In this document: in pieces, positions 1-7,786 of the stretch
Numbering within the stretch: the first letter of the stretch is position 1
Layout of the letters: each line of letters begins with the position of its first letter
Source of the DNA: Sneathiella chungangensis
Lineage (GTDB): Bacteria > Pseudomonadota > Alphaproteobacteria > Sneathiellales > Sneathiellaceae
DNA: 64,000 nucleotides
NCBI RefSeq assembly: GCF_009882935.1
Contig: NZ_WTVA01000003.1
Span: 284,715-348,714, forward strand
Reading direction: 5' to 3'
Notes under the pieces: generated by a model
Told to the model about the DNA's origin: nothing
Seen by the model: only the letters and a program-made list of their open reading frames with translations
Databases searched by the model: none
Made by a program: the position numbers and the translations under genes

Positions 1-245
1 ATACGCTGCGCAAGCGCCGCCAGATCAAGCTCAAGATCAAGGCGATGTCCTCGGAAGCGCGGGCCAGCGCCTGGATTATCGGCTCGCTCCCGTTCATCAT
101 GTTCTTCCTCCTCTGGCTGGCGAATGACGCCTATGTGATGACCCTCGTCGAGGATCCGCGCGGCATGTACATGATCGGCGCCGGTCTCGCGATGATCGGT
201 TCCGGTGTGGGCGTCATGGCCAAGATGGTCCGCTTCGAGATTTAG
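1..245 (+). CDS. tadB: TadB, Flp pilus inner-membrane protein (C-terminal fragment)
   Basis: Only the last 80 or so codons are in the window; the reading frame is open from base 3 and runs off the left edge. The visible part has a basic stretch (TLRKRRQIKLKIKAM) and two hydrophobic segments around WIIGSLPFIMFFLLWLA and MYMIGAGLAMIGSGVGVMA. That is the typical C-terminus of TadB, a T2SSF-domain platform protein of the tight-adherence (Flp) pilus secretion machine. The next gene starts 9 bases downstream and encodes the paired platform protein TadC, which supports the call. The conserved T2SSF domain itself lies outside the window. Confidence 0.8.
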   Translation, partial: TLRKRRQIKLKIKAMSSEARASAWIIGSLPFIMFFLLWLANDAYVMTLVEDPRGMYMIGAGLAMIGSGVGVMAKMVRFEI

Positions 246-254
246 GAGAGAGAT

Positions 255-1238
255 ATGGTCGATATCGCCACGCTGCTACCCGACTGGCTACGCTCCGAGA
301 ACATGCTGGCGCTTATTGCCGGCGCGGCCTCCTTCATGGTCGTCCTGATGATGTGGAACGCCTTCCTCGTCAAGGACAACCTGCCGGGCCGGATCAAGAG
401 TCTCGAAAAACGGCGGACCACGCTGAAAACCGACATCGCCAACCAGACGAAACAGCGCAGCAAGCTGGTGGTTCGCGAGAATTTCATGCATCGCGTCGTC
501 AAGAAGCTGCAGCTGATGCGCGGCGAGCGGGCGCGGGTAATGGCGGCGAAGCTCGCCAAGGGCGGCTGGCGCTCCAAGGATGCGCTGGTGGCTTATCTGT
601 TCGCGAAAATCTCGCTGCCGCTTCTCTTTACCGTGCTGACGGCCGTCTATCTGTTTGGTACTCATGCGGTGGAGTGGGGCGTCGCGGTCAAGCTGTTGGT
701 TTCCGCCTTCGCCGGTTTTATCGGCTATCTGCTCCCCGATACGCTGGTCAAGAACAAGGTCTCGAAGCGCTACCAGGCGATTCGCAAATCCCTGCCCGAT
801 GCGCTCGACCTGCTCGTCATCTGTACGGAGGCGGGCCTCAATCTCGACAGCGGTCTCGACCGCGTCTGCCGGGAAATTTCCAACTCGGCGCCCGAGCTAT
901 CGGACGAACTCGGCCTCACCTCGATCGAGATCGGCTTCCTGCCCGACCGGAAGTTGGCGCTCGCCAACCTGGCGGCCCGCGTCGATTTCCAGGCCATGAA
1001 CACGCTGGTCAACACCCTGATCCAGACCGAGAAATACGGCACGCCTCTGGCGGTTGCGCTCCGCGTCCTTGCCGCCGAAATGCGCGAGGAACGCCTGATG
1101 AAGGCGGAAGAAAAGGCGGCGCGCCTGCCAGCCATCATGACCGTGCCGATGATCGTCTTCATCCTGCCGGCCCTCTTTATCGTGCTGATCGGTCCCGCTG
1201 TCCTCAAGGCCATCGACGCCTTTTCGGGTGGCGGCTGA
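255..1238 (+). CDS. tadC: TadC, Flp pilus inner-membrane platform protein
   Basis: A 327-residue membrane protein of the T2SSF family. There is an N-terminal membrane segment (about residues 15-35), two segments around 110-160, and a hydrophobic C-terminal segment (PAIMTVPMIVFILPALFIVLIGP). The soluble T2SSF domain between them contains the typical DALDLLVICTEAGLNLDSGL stretch. TadB and TadC form the membrane platform on which Flp pilin is assembled, driven by the TadA ATPase. The start ATG at 255 follows an AGGAGAG ribosome site, and the gene is nine bases from tadB, so they are co-transcribed. A strong terminator follows at 1284-1311, making tadC the last gene of its operon here. Confidence 0.9.
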   Translation: MVDIATLLPDWLRSENMLALIAGAASFMVVLMMWNAFLVKDNLPGRIKSLEKRRTTLKTDIANQTKQRSKLVVRENFMHRVVKKLQLMRGERARVMAAKLAKGGWRSKDALVAYLFAKISLPLLFTVLTAVYLFGTHAVEWGVAVKLLVSAFAGFIGYLLPDTLVKNKVSKRYQAIRKSLPDALDLLVICTEAGLNLDSGLDRVCREISNSAPELSDELGLTSIEIGFLPDRKLALANLAARVDFQAMNTLVNTLIQTEKYGTPLAVALRVLAAEMREERLMKAEEKAARLPAIMTVPMIVFILPALFIVLIGPAVLKAIDAFSGGG

Positions 1239-1283
1239 CGCTGCACCCCTTACCAAAAGATCCAGGCCGTCAGGCCTGCAGAA

Positions 1284-1311
1284 ACGGTGCCCAACGGGCG
1301 CCGTTTTTTTT
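1284..1311 (+). terminator. Rho-independent terminator after tadC
   Basis: A stem of ACGGTGCCC and GGGCGCCGT (one G-T wobble) with an AAC loop is followed by a run of Ts. It lies 45 bases after the tadC stop codon and would end the tad operon. Confidence 0.8.
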
Positions 1312-1604
1312 ATGTGGTGAGGCAGCCGCAGCAGGAACGGACGCTGGCGGGGAGGGGTTCGATAGGGACGACATCGTCGAGGGCGATGTCCTTCAGTCCT
1401 GCAGGCTAGGCAGGCTCCGCCGTCGCCGCCCGTCGCAACGCCCGCGCCACCAGGTACAGCGGAAGGCTCGTTGTCCCCCATGGACGTCCGTCCGGCAGCT
1501 TACGCCGGGCTCGAGGGTCGTTTGTCAAAAGAGAAGGAGCGTGGGCTCCATCGCGGGGGCATCGCGCCTGACGGCCGGGCGTCCGCCTTGTCGGGTACGG
1601 ACAT
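1312..1604. other. Intergenic stretch between convergent terminators, no gene recognised
   Basis: About 290 bases between two terminators that face each other. It contains several small dyads, for example GACATCG/CGATGTC near 1370-1400, but nothing I can match to tmRNA, RNase P, SRP RNA or a tRNA. Long open frames cross it only as extensions of antisense shadows of tadC and the SPOR gene. I cannot assign a function. Confidence 0.4.
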
Positions 1605-1633
1605 AAAAAACGGGCCGGTGGTGAACCGGCCCG
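1605..1633 (-). terminator. Rho-independent terminator of the TPR/SPOR lipoprotein gene
   Basis: On the minus strand a perfect 8-bp stem, CGGGCCGG with CCGGCCCG around a 7-base loop, is followed by six Ts. It begins 24 bases after the stop codon of the minus-strand gene ending at 1657. Confidence 0.85.
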
Positions 1634-1656
1634 CTTTGTCGCATATGGACGGACGC

Positions 1657-3618
1657 TTAGAGGGCGCCGAGATCTTCCTTGAAGTCGGCGATCAGGTCGC
1701 TGTCATTCTGCGTCTTGGGATCGCCGCCATCGACCATCCGCTGGTTCGGGGCGAGGGTGGGCGCATCCTTCTTGACCGGCGTCGCCGATTTCGGCGTCAT
1801 CGGCATGAAGCAATCGAAGCTGCGGTCGCGCAGGCTGCCGCAGAGCTGCATGGTCCGGGTCTTGTCGGTAAAGCCGCCGATCTGCAGGCGGTAGTAAAGG
1901 CCGCCGTTGTCATCGCCAAGATCGATTTCCTGGATGACCGGCTCGATGCCGCCGAGAAGGTCGACATTCTGGCTCTGGACGATCCGCCAGCCTTTTTCAG
2001 CCGCGGCCTTTTCCTTGTAGGAGCCGATCTGCAGGAAGTAATCGCCGCCATCCGGACGGTAGGCCTCAACAAGGCTGGCCGTGACGATCGGGGTTTCTTC
2101 CTTTTTCTCGCTGACGTCGCCGTTGATTGGCATATCGCCCGGAATCAGCCCGATCTTCTTGGCCACCGGTTCATCATCCGGCGTCTCGGCGATCATGGGC
2201 GCGGGCTTCGCGGCGGGAGCTGGCTTTTCTTCCATCTTCCATTCGCGGGCGGGCGCCGGAGCTTCTTCGGTCTTGGCGACGCTCACCGGTTTTTCTTCCG
2301 GCGCGCTTTCCTTCTTCACGGCAACAGCCGGATTTTCAAGCGGCTGGCCGCTGTCTTTCTTGACAAAGGTGACCGGCTTGTCGCCGCCATCCTCATCCGC
2401 CTTGGCGACAGGTGCCGGGGCTTCAACTTCCTTCTTGGCGACCGTTACCGGCGCGTCAATTTCCGTGGGCGCGTCCTTCTTGGCAACGACCACCGGGGCG
2501 ACGGATTTCACCGGCGCGGATTTCGGCTCGGCCGGTTCCGCTTTCGCCATCATCATCGGCGCGGTCGGCGTCGGGACCAGGCGTTTAGGCTCGGTCGGGG
2601 CCGGCGCGGCCTTCTTGTTCGCTTCGGCATTCGTGCTCAGATATTCCGTTTCCGTGCGGGCCATCAGCACATCCGGATTTGCCGGTTCGCGCGGCGCGTC
2701 GGCAACGACGCGGCTTTCGCTGATGACGTCATCCTTGGATGCCTTCATCAGCTTGATCTGATCATCGAGCGAGGCAACCTGCTCATCGACCTTGCTGTTC
2801 AATGCCTCGAAATAGAGGGCATTGTTGCGGGCTTCCTTCTCGGAAAGGTCCATGCGCGAATATTTCATCGCTTCGCCCGACTGTCCGGCAAGTCCGTAGG
2901 CCAGCGCCAGGGTCTGGCGGTGCTTCGCGGTCGCGCGCGGATCATTCGTGACGACTTTCAACAGCGCGATTGCCTGCTCCGTCTCGCCGCTGAGGGCGAG
3001 GGAGAGGGCAAGATTGCTCTTGTAGTTCAGATTTTCCGGGTCGGCCTTGATGGCGGCCTTGTAGTAGCCCTGGGCCTTGTCATGCTCGCCGGCCTTGTCA
3101 TAGGCAACCGCGAGGCCGCCGAGCGACTTGGCGTCGTTATTGTCAAGTTCCAGCGCGCGGGCAAAGGCCTGGGAGGCCATGTAGGGCTTCTCCATCTGCA
3201 GGTAGCTGTAGCCCTTGCCGTGATGTGCCTCGAGATTTGTGGCATCGATCGAGAGAACGCGGTCATAAATGCCCACGGCATCACCCGGACGGCCGGTTTT
3301 CCGGAGAATTTCGCCAATGATGATCAGCGGCGCCGGATTTTCGGGCTGTTGCCGGGCGGCGGTCGCGTACAGACGGAGGGCCGTCGGTGCGTCATTTTTC
3401 TGCCAGGCCCGATCGGCCACCCGCATCATCGACTCAAAGGTCAGACCCTTGGTGGACTGCGTCTCGGTGGACTTGCTTGCGACGGCGACCGGCTTGCTAT
3501 CCGACGGATCAGCCGTCGCGGATTGATCAGAGATGGTGTTACACCCCGCGGCGACCAGGCCGGTCGTGGCGAGAAGAACTGTCCGAAGACGGGCGGCAAA
3601 TGGTGTATGTTGCGGCAC
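1657..3618 (-). CDS. TPR-repeat lipoprotein with C-terminal SPOR domain (TadD-like)
   Basis: I place the start at the GTG at 3618, because an AGAGAGG site lies nine bases upstream and the protein then begins with a compact lipoprotein signal (RLRTVLLATTGLVAAGC). An ATG at 3675 would add 19 residues. The 653-residue product has TPR repeats over roughly residues 50-250, as in TadD of Flp pilus systems. A long Pro/Ala/Lys-rich linker follows (about 300-490), and a SPOR domain (GGDYFLQIGSYKEKAAAEKG to SFDCFMP) ends the protein. SPOR domains bind denuded peptidoglycan, so this is probably an outer-membrane lipoprotein that contacts the wall. It converges on tadC, which suggests a role in the Tad apparatus; TadD is inferred, not proven. 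Confidence 0.7.
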   Translation of the reverse strand: MPQHTPFAARLRTVLLATTGLVAAGCNTISDQSATADPSDSKPVAVASKSTETQSTKGLTFESMMRVADRAWQKNDAPTALRLYATAARQQPENPAPLIIIGEILRKTGRPGDAVGIYDRVLSIDATNLEAHHGKGYSYLQMEKPYMASQAFARALELDNNDAKSLGGLAVAYDKAGEHDKAQGYYKAAIKADPENLNYKSNLALSLALSGETEQAIALLKVVTNDPRATAKHRQTLALAYGLAGQSGEAMKYSRMDLSEKEARNNALYFEALNSKVDEQVASLDDQIKLMKASKDDVISESRVVADAPREPANPDVLMARTETEYLSTNAEANKKAAPAPTEPKRLVPTPTAPMMMAKAEPAEPKSAPVKSVAPVVVAKKDAPTEIDAPVTVAKKEVEAPAPVAKADEDGGDKPVTFVKKDSGQPLENPAVAVKKESAPEEKPVSVAKTEEAPAPAREWKMEEKPAPAAKPAPMIAETPDDEPVAKKIGLIPGDMPINGDVSEKKEETPIVTASLVEAYRPDGGDYFLQIGSYKEKAAAEKGWRIVQSQNVDLLGGIEPVIQEIDLGDDNGGLYYRLQIGGFTDKTRTMQLCGSLRDRSFDCFMPMTPKSATPVKKDAPTLAPNQRMVDGGDPKTQNDSDLIADFKEDLGAL

Positions 3619-3765
3619 AGCTTTAGGCCTCTCTATTAAAAAATAAATCGAATCTAAGCTACACCCTACGGCCATCTTCCTTAAAAACGGTTAATGGTTA
3701 CGGAAAATTGTCGTAAAATTCGCGAAACAGCCGGATTTTCCGCCTTTCTCCGTCAGAACAAGGCC

Positions 3766-4143
3766 TTAGAGGCGCCGCCGCTTGACCGACGGGGCCGGCG
3801 CGGGCTGCGGCGCGGCGGTTTCCGGGGCCGCCCCGTAGCGATTGAGGTCGAGAGGCTGCTGCTGCGTCACGCTGACCGGCTCGCGGTAAGGCGGGGTGGC
3901 GGGGGCCGTTTGCGGGCGGTTGGGATCGACGAAACGGTCGAACATACCGGCGCGGATCTGCTGCGGCAGCACCTCGAACAGCGCCACGGTATTCTCAAGC
4001 CCGATGCCGTTCACGAAATTGGCGATGGCGATGGTGAGCAGCCCGGTGCGGACGGTGCCCGCATCGATGCCCTGCTGGTTGCAGCGGGCGAGGGCATCGG
4101 AAAATTCCTTGGCAACGATATGGTTCATGTTGGTCCTTTGCAT
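3766..4143 (-). CDS. Small conserved-looking protein of unknown function
   Basis: A 125-residue protein with no recognised domain. The start at 4143 has an ideal AAGGAG site six bases upstream; a second ATG five codons in (MNHIVAKEF) is also possible. The first 70 residues look folded and helical (SDALARCNQQGIDAGTVRTG). They are followed by a Pro/Gln/Ala-rich tail ending in KRRRL. No signal peptide or membrane segment is visible, so it is probably cytoplasmic. It stands alone on the minus strand, divergent from the sirtuin gene. Coding is supported by the ribosome site and the codon pattern, but I do not know its function. Confidence 0.6.
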   Translation of the reverse strand: MQRTNMNHIVAKEFSDALARCNQQGIDAGTVRTGLLTIAIANFVNGIGLENTVALFEVLPQQIRAGMFDRFVDPNRPQTAPATPPYREPVSVTQQQPLDLNRYGAAPETAAPQPAPAPSVKRRRL

Positions 4144-4325
4144 CTTTTACTCCTTGAGGCGCGCCGGCCCGGCGCTGTTTGACATGTACAGATAACGGTC
4201 CGCGAGGAGGCTTTGTGAACGGCAAAAGCCGGATTTTTTGCGATGGGTGTCTTTGCCGGAAATTCGCCTATAATGGGGATAAGACACAAAGGGCGCGGAC
4301 CCCGCGCCGATCAGGGGAGAGAGGA

Positions 4326-5072
4326 ATGTCAGCGGATCTCGAGGGTTTTGCAAAGCTGGTTCAGGACAGCCAGTCGATCGTCATCTTCACCGGCGCCGGG
4401 ATCAGCACCGAATCGGGCATCCCCGATTTTCGCAGCCCCGGCGGCCTCTGGGAGAAGAACCGGCCCATCGATTTCTCCGAATTCCTGCAATCGGAGGAAG
4501 CCCGGCGCGAGAGCTGGCGGCGCAAGTTCGCGATGGAACCGGTTTTATCGAAAGCCGTTCCGAATAAAGGACATATGGCGATTTCCTCACTCTATGATCA
4601 AGGAAAAATCAGCGCCGTCGTAACCCAGAATATCGACGGGCTGCACCAGGCGTCGGGGATCGACGATAAGGATGTGATCGAGGTGCATGGCAATACCACC
4701 TACGCCAAATGCCTCGATTGCGAGGCGCGCATGGGGCTCGACCGGGTGCGGGAGATATTCTTGCCCGATGAAATCCTCCCGACCTGCGAGAGCTGCGGCG
4801 GGATTATCAAGACGGCGACAATATCCTTCGGCCAGCCGATGCCGGTGACTGAGATGCGGCGTGCCTCGGCGGCGGCGCTCACCTGCGATCTGTTGATCGC
4901 CATCGGCTCGTCCCTCGTTGTCTATCCGGCGGCGGAGATCCCGCTGATGGCGAAGCAGGGCGGGGCAAATCTCGTCATTCTCAACCGCGAACCGACGCCG
5001 CTCGACCCCCATGCCGATCTCGTGCTGCACCGGGAAATCGGCGAAACGCTTGCATATGTCACGAAAATGTAA
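4326..5072 (+). CDS. cobB: NAD-dependent protein deacylase, sirtuin (Sir2/CobB type)
   Basis: A 248-residue class sirtuin that removes acyl groups from lysines while consuming NAD. Visible motifs are the NAD-binding GAGISTESGIPDFRS, the TQNIDGLHQ motif, the catalytic histidine in EVHGN, and two zinc-binding cysteine pairs (CLDC, CESC). The frame opens upstream at 4179, but the ATG at 4326 follows GGGGAGAGAGGA and gives the normal family length, so I use it. It is a single gene divergent from the small unknown protein. Whether it prefers acetyl, succinyl or another acyl group cannot be told from the sequence. Confidence 0.9.
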   Translation: MSADLEGFAKLVQDSQSIVIFTGAGISTESGIPDFRSPGGLWEKNRPIDFSEFLQSEEARRESWRRKFAMEPVLSKAVPNKGHMAISSLYDQGKISAVVTQNIDGLHQASGIDDKDVIEVHGNTTYAKCLDCEARMGLDRVREIFLPDEILPTCESCGGIIKTATISFGQPMPVTEMRRASAAALTCDLLIAIGSSLVVYPAAEIPLMAKQGGANLVILNREPTPLDPHADLVLHREIGETLAYVTKM

Positions 5073-5141
5073 AACAACGCTTCCATAAGGAATGGTCGAT
5101 TCCTCCTCCTTTTTCCGTGCGGCCGCCAGTGAGTTACGAGA

Positions 5142-6518
5142 ATGTATAACGGTAACAGATACTTATGGAAAATGCTGGTGTTCGTTTTCGCGATGGCGGC
5201 GCCCGTAACCCTTGTTACGTTTTTTTTAAACTCCGATGACGGCTTCGATTTCAACGACTATCTGCTGATCGTCGCCGCGGCGGCCCTGCCGGCGATTATC
5301 CTCTATGTCCGGCTGGTGCGCGAGATGCAGGTGGTGGCGGCCCGGATCGAGCGGGCGGCGGTGTTATCGCCGCTTGACGGGGATGGGCGCGCCGGCGGGC
5401 GTCCCGGACTGCTGCCGCTCGATAATCTCCTGCTCACCATGCAGCAGTACCGCCGGGTGTTGCAGCATATGCTGCGCGAGGCGCAGTCCCGCCAGGACGA
5501 GGCGTCGCGATTGTTCGACATGCTGCCCGATCCGGTGCTGGTGCTCGGCAGCAAGCGGCGCATCCGCCGCTCCAACGAGGCGGCGAATCGGTTCTTCAAT
5601 GTCACCGAGATGGACGGGGACATGACCCGCTTCATCCGCCATCCGGCGCTTTTGAAGGCGATCGATGCCGCCTATGAGGGCGCGGATCAGAGCGCCCGGA
5701 TCGAATTTACCATCTCCGATGTGGTGCCGCGCAATGTCGCCGCCTATATCGTCAATCTGGACGGGGAGAGCAGCGAGGGGCTGCATTTGATCGTCACCCT
5801 GCATGACCTCACCGAATCGCGCCGGATGCAGCAGATGCGGGTCGATTTCGTCGCCAACGCGAGCCATGAGCTGCGCACGCCGCTGGCCATTCTCATCGGC
5901 GCGCTGGAAACCCTGATGGGACCGGCGCGCAACGACCCGGAGGCGCATCAGCGGTTTTTTACCATGATGCAGGCGCAGTCGCTTCGCATGTCGCAGCTGA
6001 TTGACGATCTTCTGTCGCTCTCGCAGATCGAGATTAACGAACATAGCCGCCCTGCGGACCGGGTCGATATCGGCAAGGTGCTGAACGGGGTTGGCGGCCT
6101 GATCCGGGCGAAATCCGTGGAAATGGACAAGACCATCGCCATGACGCTGCCCGAAACGCCCGTCTTCGTGACCGGTGATTTCGACCAACTCACCCAGGTT
6201 TTCACGAATCTCGTCGATAACGCCCTTAAATACAGCCGCGAGAAGAGCGAGATTCGCGTCGAGATCGAGGTTGCGCGCCGTGAAGCGCGGATTTCGGTGA
6301 TCGACGAGGGGGAGGGCATCCCGGAGGAGCATATCGCCCGCCTGACCGAGCGCTTTTACCGCGTCGACAGCGACCGCAGCCGCAAACTCGGCGGCACCGG
6401 CCTCGGACTCGCCATCGTCAAGCATATCGTGAGTCGCCACCGCGGCCATCTGGAGATCGAGTCGGAAGTCGGAAAGGGCTCCAGATTTACCATCCGCCTG
6501 CCGCTGGCGGCCGAATAA
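5142..6518 (+). CDS. phoR: PhoR, phosphate-responsive sensor histidine kinase
   Basis: A 458-residue membrane kinase. Two membrane segments lie at about residues 10-30 and 40-58, followed by a PAS-like domain (DMLPDPVLVLGSKRRIRRSNEAA). The HisKA domain has its phospho-accepting His near residue 242 in NASHELRTPLA. The HATPase domain has its N box (NLVDNALKYS), G1 (DEGEGIP) and G2 (GGTGLGLAIV). There is no large periplasmic sensing domain, as usual for PhoR, which senses phosphate through PstSCAB and PhoU. It heads the pho/pst cluster, with its partner PhoB seven genes downstream; that arrangement supports PhoR over other kinases. Confidence 0.9.
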   Translation: MYNGNRYLWKMLVFVFAMAAPVTLVTFFLNSDDGFDFNDYLLIVAAAALPAIILYVRLVREMQVVAARIERAAVLSPLDGDGRAGGRPGLLPLDNLLLTMQQYRRVLQHMLREAQSRQDEASRLFDMLPDPVLVLGSKRRIRRSNEAANRFFNVTEMDGDMTRFIRHPALLKAIDAAYEGADQSARIEFTISDVVPRNVAAYIVNLDGESSEGLHLIVTLHDLTESRRMQQMRVDFVANASHELRTPLAILIGALETLMGPARNDPEAHQRFFTMMQAQSLRMSQLIDDLLSLSQIEINEHSRPADRVDIGKVLNGVGGLIRAKSVEMDKTIAMTLPETPVFVTGDFDQLTQVFTNLVDNALKYSREKSEIRVEIEVARREARISVIDEGEGIPEEHIARLTERFYRVDSDRSRKLGGTGLGLAIVKHIVSRHRGHLEIESEVGKGSRFTIRLPLAAE

Positions 6519-6543
6519 GCCGCAGATTTCCGGGATTTTCGGG

Positions 6544-6583
6544 CTGTAACATTACTGTCATGAAACTGTAGTAATTCTGACGC
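6544..6583 (+). promoter_or_regulatory. Pho box: four PhoB half-sites in 11-bp phase
   Basis: Four repeats start exactly 11 bases apart: CTGTAAC (6544), CTGTCAT (6555), CTGTAGT (6566) and CTGACGC (6577). The known PhoB half-site is CTGTCAT with 11-bp spacing, and two or more half-sites replace the -35 element. The array ends 66 bases before the chosen pstS start, so it should drive pstS when phosphate is low. Confidence 0.88.
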
Positions 6584-6649
6584 CAATGAAGCGCATGTTC
6601 CGCCCAACGACAGATAACGCTGTCGTATGCAATGAACGGAGAATGTATC

Positions 6650-7690
6650 GTGCTAAACAAAACTTTCGGTCTGGCAATCGCCGCAACGGTCGCCACTGTT
6701 GCCTTCTCAGGACAGGCTCTCGCCCGCGATCAGATCAGGATCGTCGGGTCTTCCACCGTATTCCCTTTCTCGACGGCAGTCGCCGAAGCCTTTGGCAGCA
6801 ACGGAAGCTTCAAAACCCCCGTCGTTGAGAGCACCGGTTCGGGCGGCGGCCTGAAGCTGTTCTGTGCGGGCGACGATATGAATACGCCTGATATTACGAA
6901 CTCATCACGCCGCATCAAGAAATCTGAAGTTGAAACCTGCGCCAAGAATGGCGTCACCGAAATCACCGAAGTGAAAATCGGCTATGATGGCATCGTGCTC
7001 GCCAATTCCAAGGACACGAAGCCGCTGGAACTCACCAAGAAGCAGATTTTCATGGCTCTGGCCAAGCAAGTGCCGATTGACGGCAAGCTGGTCGATAATC
7101 CCTACAAGACCTGGAGCGATATTGATCCGTCGCTTCCGAATGTCAAAATTGAGGTTCTCGGCCCGCCCCCGACCAGCGGCACGCGTGACGCCTTTGTCGA
7201 GCTCGCCATGGAAGGTGGCGCGAAGGAGTTCGATCTTCTGACCGAGTTGAAAAAATCCGACAAGAAGGCTTTCAAGTCGGCTGCCCATTCCATCCGGGAA
7301 GACGGCGCCTATATCGAAGCCGGTGAGAATGACAACCTGATCGTTCAGAAGCTTGAGGCCAACAAGGATGCCGTCGGTATCTTCGGTTTCAGCTTCCTTG
7401 ACCAGAATTCCGACAAGCTGCAGGGCAGCCTGGTTGGTGGTGTCGAGCCGACGTTCGAAAACATCGCCGATGGCCAGTACGGTATTTCCCGCTCGCTGTT
7501 CTTTTATGTGAAAGACACGCATGTCGGCCAGGTGCCGGGTATCCAGGAATTCATCGCCGAGTTCACCAGCGAGAAAGCCTTTGGTGAATTTGGTTACCTG
7601 ACGGAAAAGGGTCTGATCCCGCTGACCGATGCGGAACGCGAGAAGGTCCGCACTGATGCGCTTGCCCTTGCGCCGCTGAAACTGATGTAA
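6650..7690 (+). CDS. pstS: PstS, periplasmic phosphate-binding protein
   Basis: The phosphate-capturing component of the high-affinity Pst ABC transporter. I choose the GTG at 6650: a GGAGA site lies eight bases upstream and the product then starts with a clean signal peptide (MLNKTFGLAIAATVATVAFSGQALA). The ATG at 6632 would precede the ribosome site and add a polar extension. The mature protein begins RDQIRIVGSSTVFPF and contains the phosphate-loop motifs GSSTVFPF, STGSGGG and SGTRD. At 346 residues the length is normal. A Pho box lies upstream and a terminator downstream, so it is probably expressed more strongly than the transporter genes that follow. Confidence 0.93.
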   Translation: MLNKTFGLAIAATVATVAFSGQALARDQIRIVGSSTVFPFSTAVAEAFGSNGSFKTPVVESTGSGGGLKLFCAGDDMNTPDITNSSRRIKKSEVETCAKNGVTEITEVKIGYDGIVLANSKDTKPLELTKKQIFMALAKQVPIDGKLVDNPYKTWSDIDPSLPNVKIEVLGPPPTSGTRDAFVELAMEGGAKEFDLLTELKKSDKKAFKSAAHSIREDGAYIEAGENDNLIVQKLEANKDAVGIFGFSFLDQNSDKLQGSLVGGVEPTFENIADGQYGISRSLFFYVKDTHVGQVPGIQEFIAEFTSEKAFGEFGYLTEKGLIPLTDAEREKVRTDALALAPLKLM

Positions 7691-7703
7691 TTATCGCCCG
7701 AAG

Positions 7704-7744
7704 AGGCGGGTGGCCTTCGGGCCGTCCGCCTTTTCGCTTTTTTG
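7704..7744 (+). terminator. Strong hairpin with UUCG tetraloop between pstS and pstC
   Basis: AGGCGG-GT-GGCC closes on GGCC-GT-CCGCCT around a TTCG loop, giving a 12-bp stem with two G-T pairs, followed by TTTTCGCTTTTTT. It begins 13 bases after the pstS stop and should terminate most transcripts, letting a minority read into pstCAB-phoU-phoB. Confidence 0.88.
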
Positions 7745-7786
7745 TTTGTCCCTTTACCACGTGCTGCACCGGAAAAAGAAACCGAT

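Noticed and set aside
1312-1604. tmRNA, SRP RNA or RNase P RNA in the intergenic stretch
   Set aside because: None of the conserved core sequences of these RNAs is present on either strand.
1471-3639. A 722-codon plus-strand open frame
   Set aside because: It is antisense to the TPR/SPOR lipoprotein gene, which has a signal peptide, a ribosome site and a terminator.
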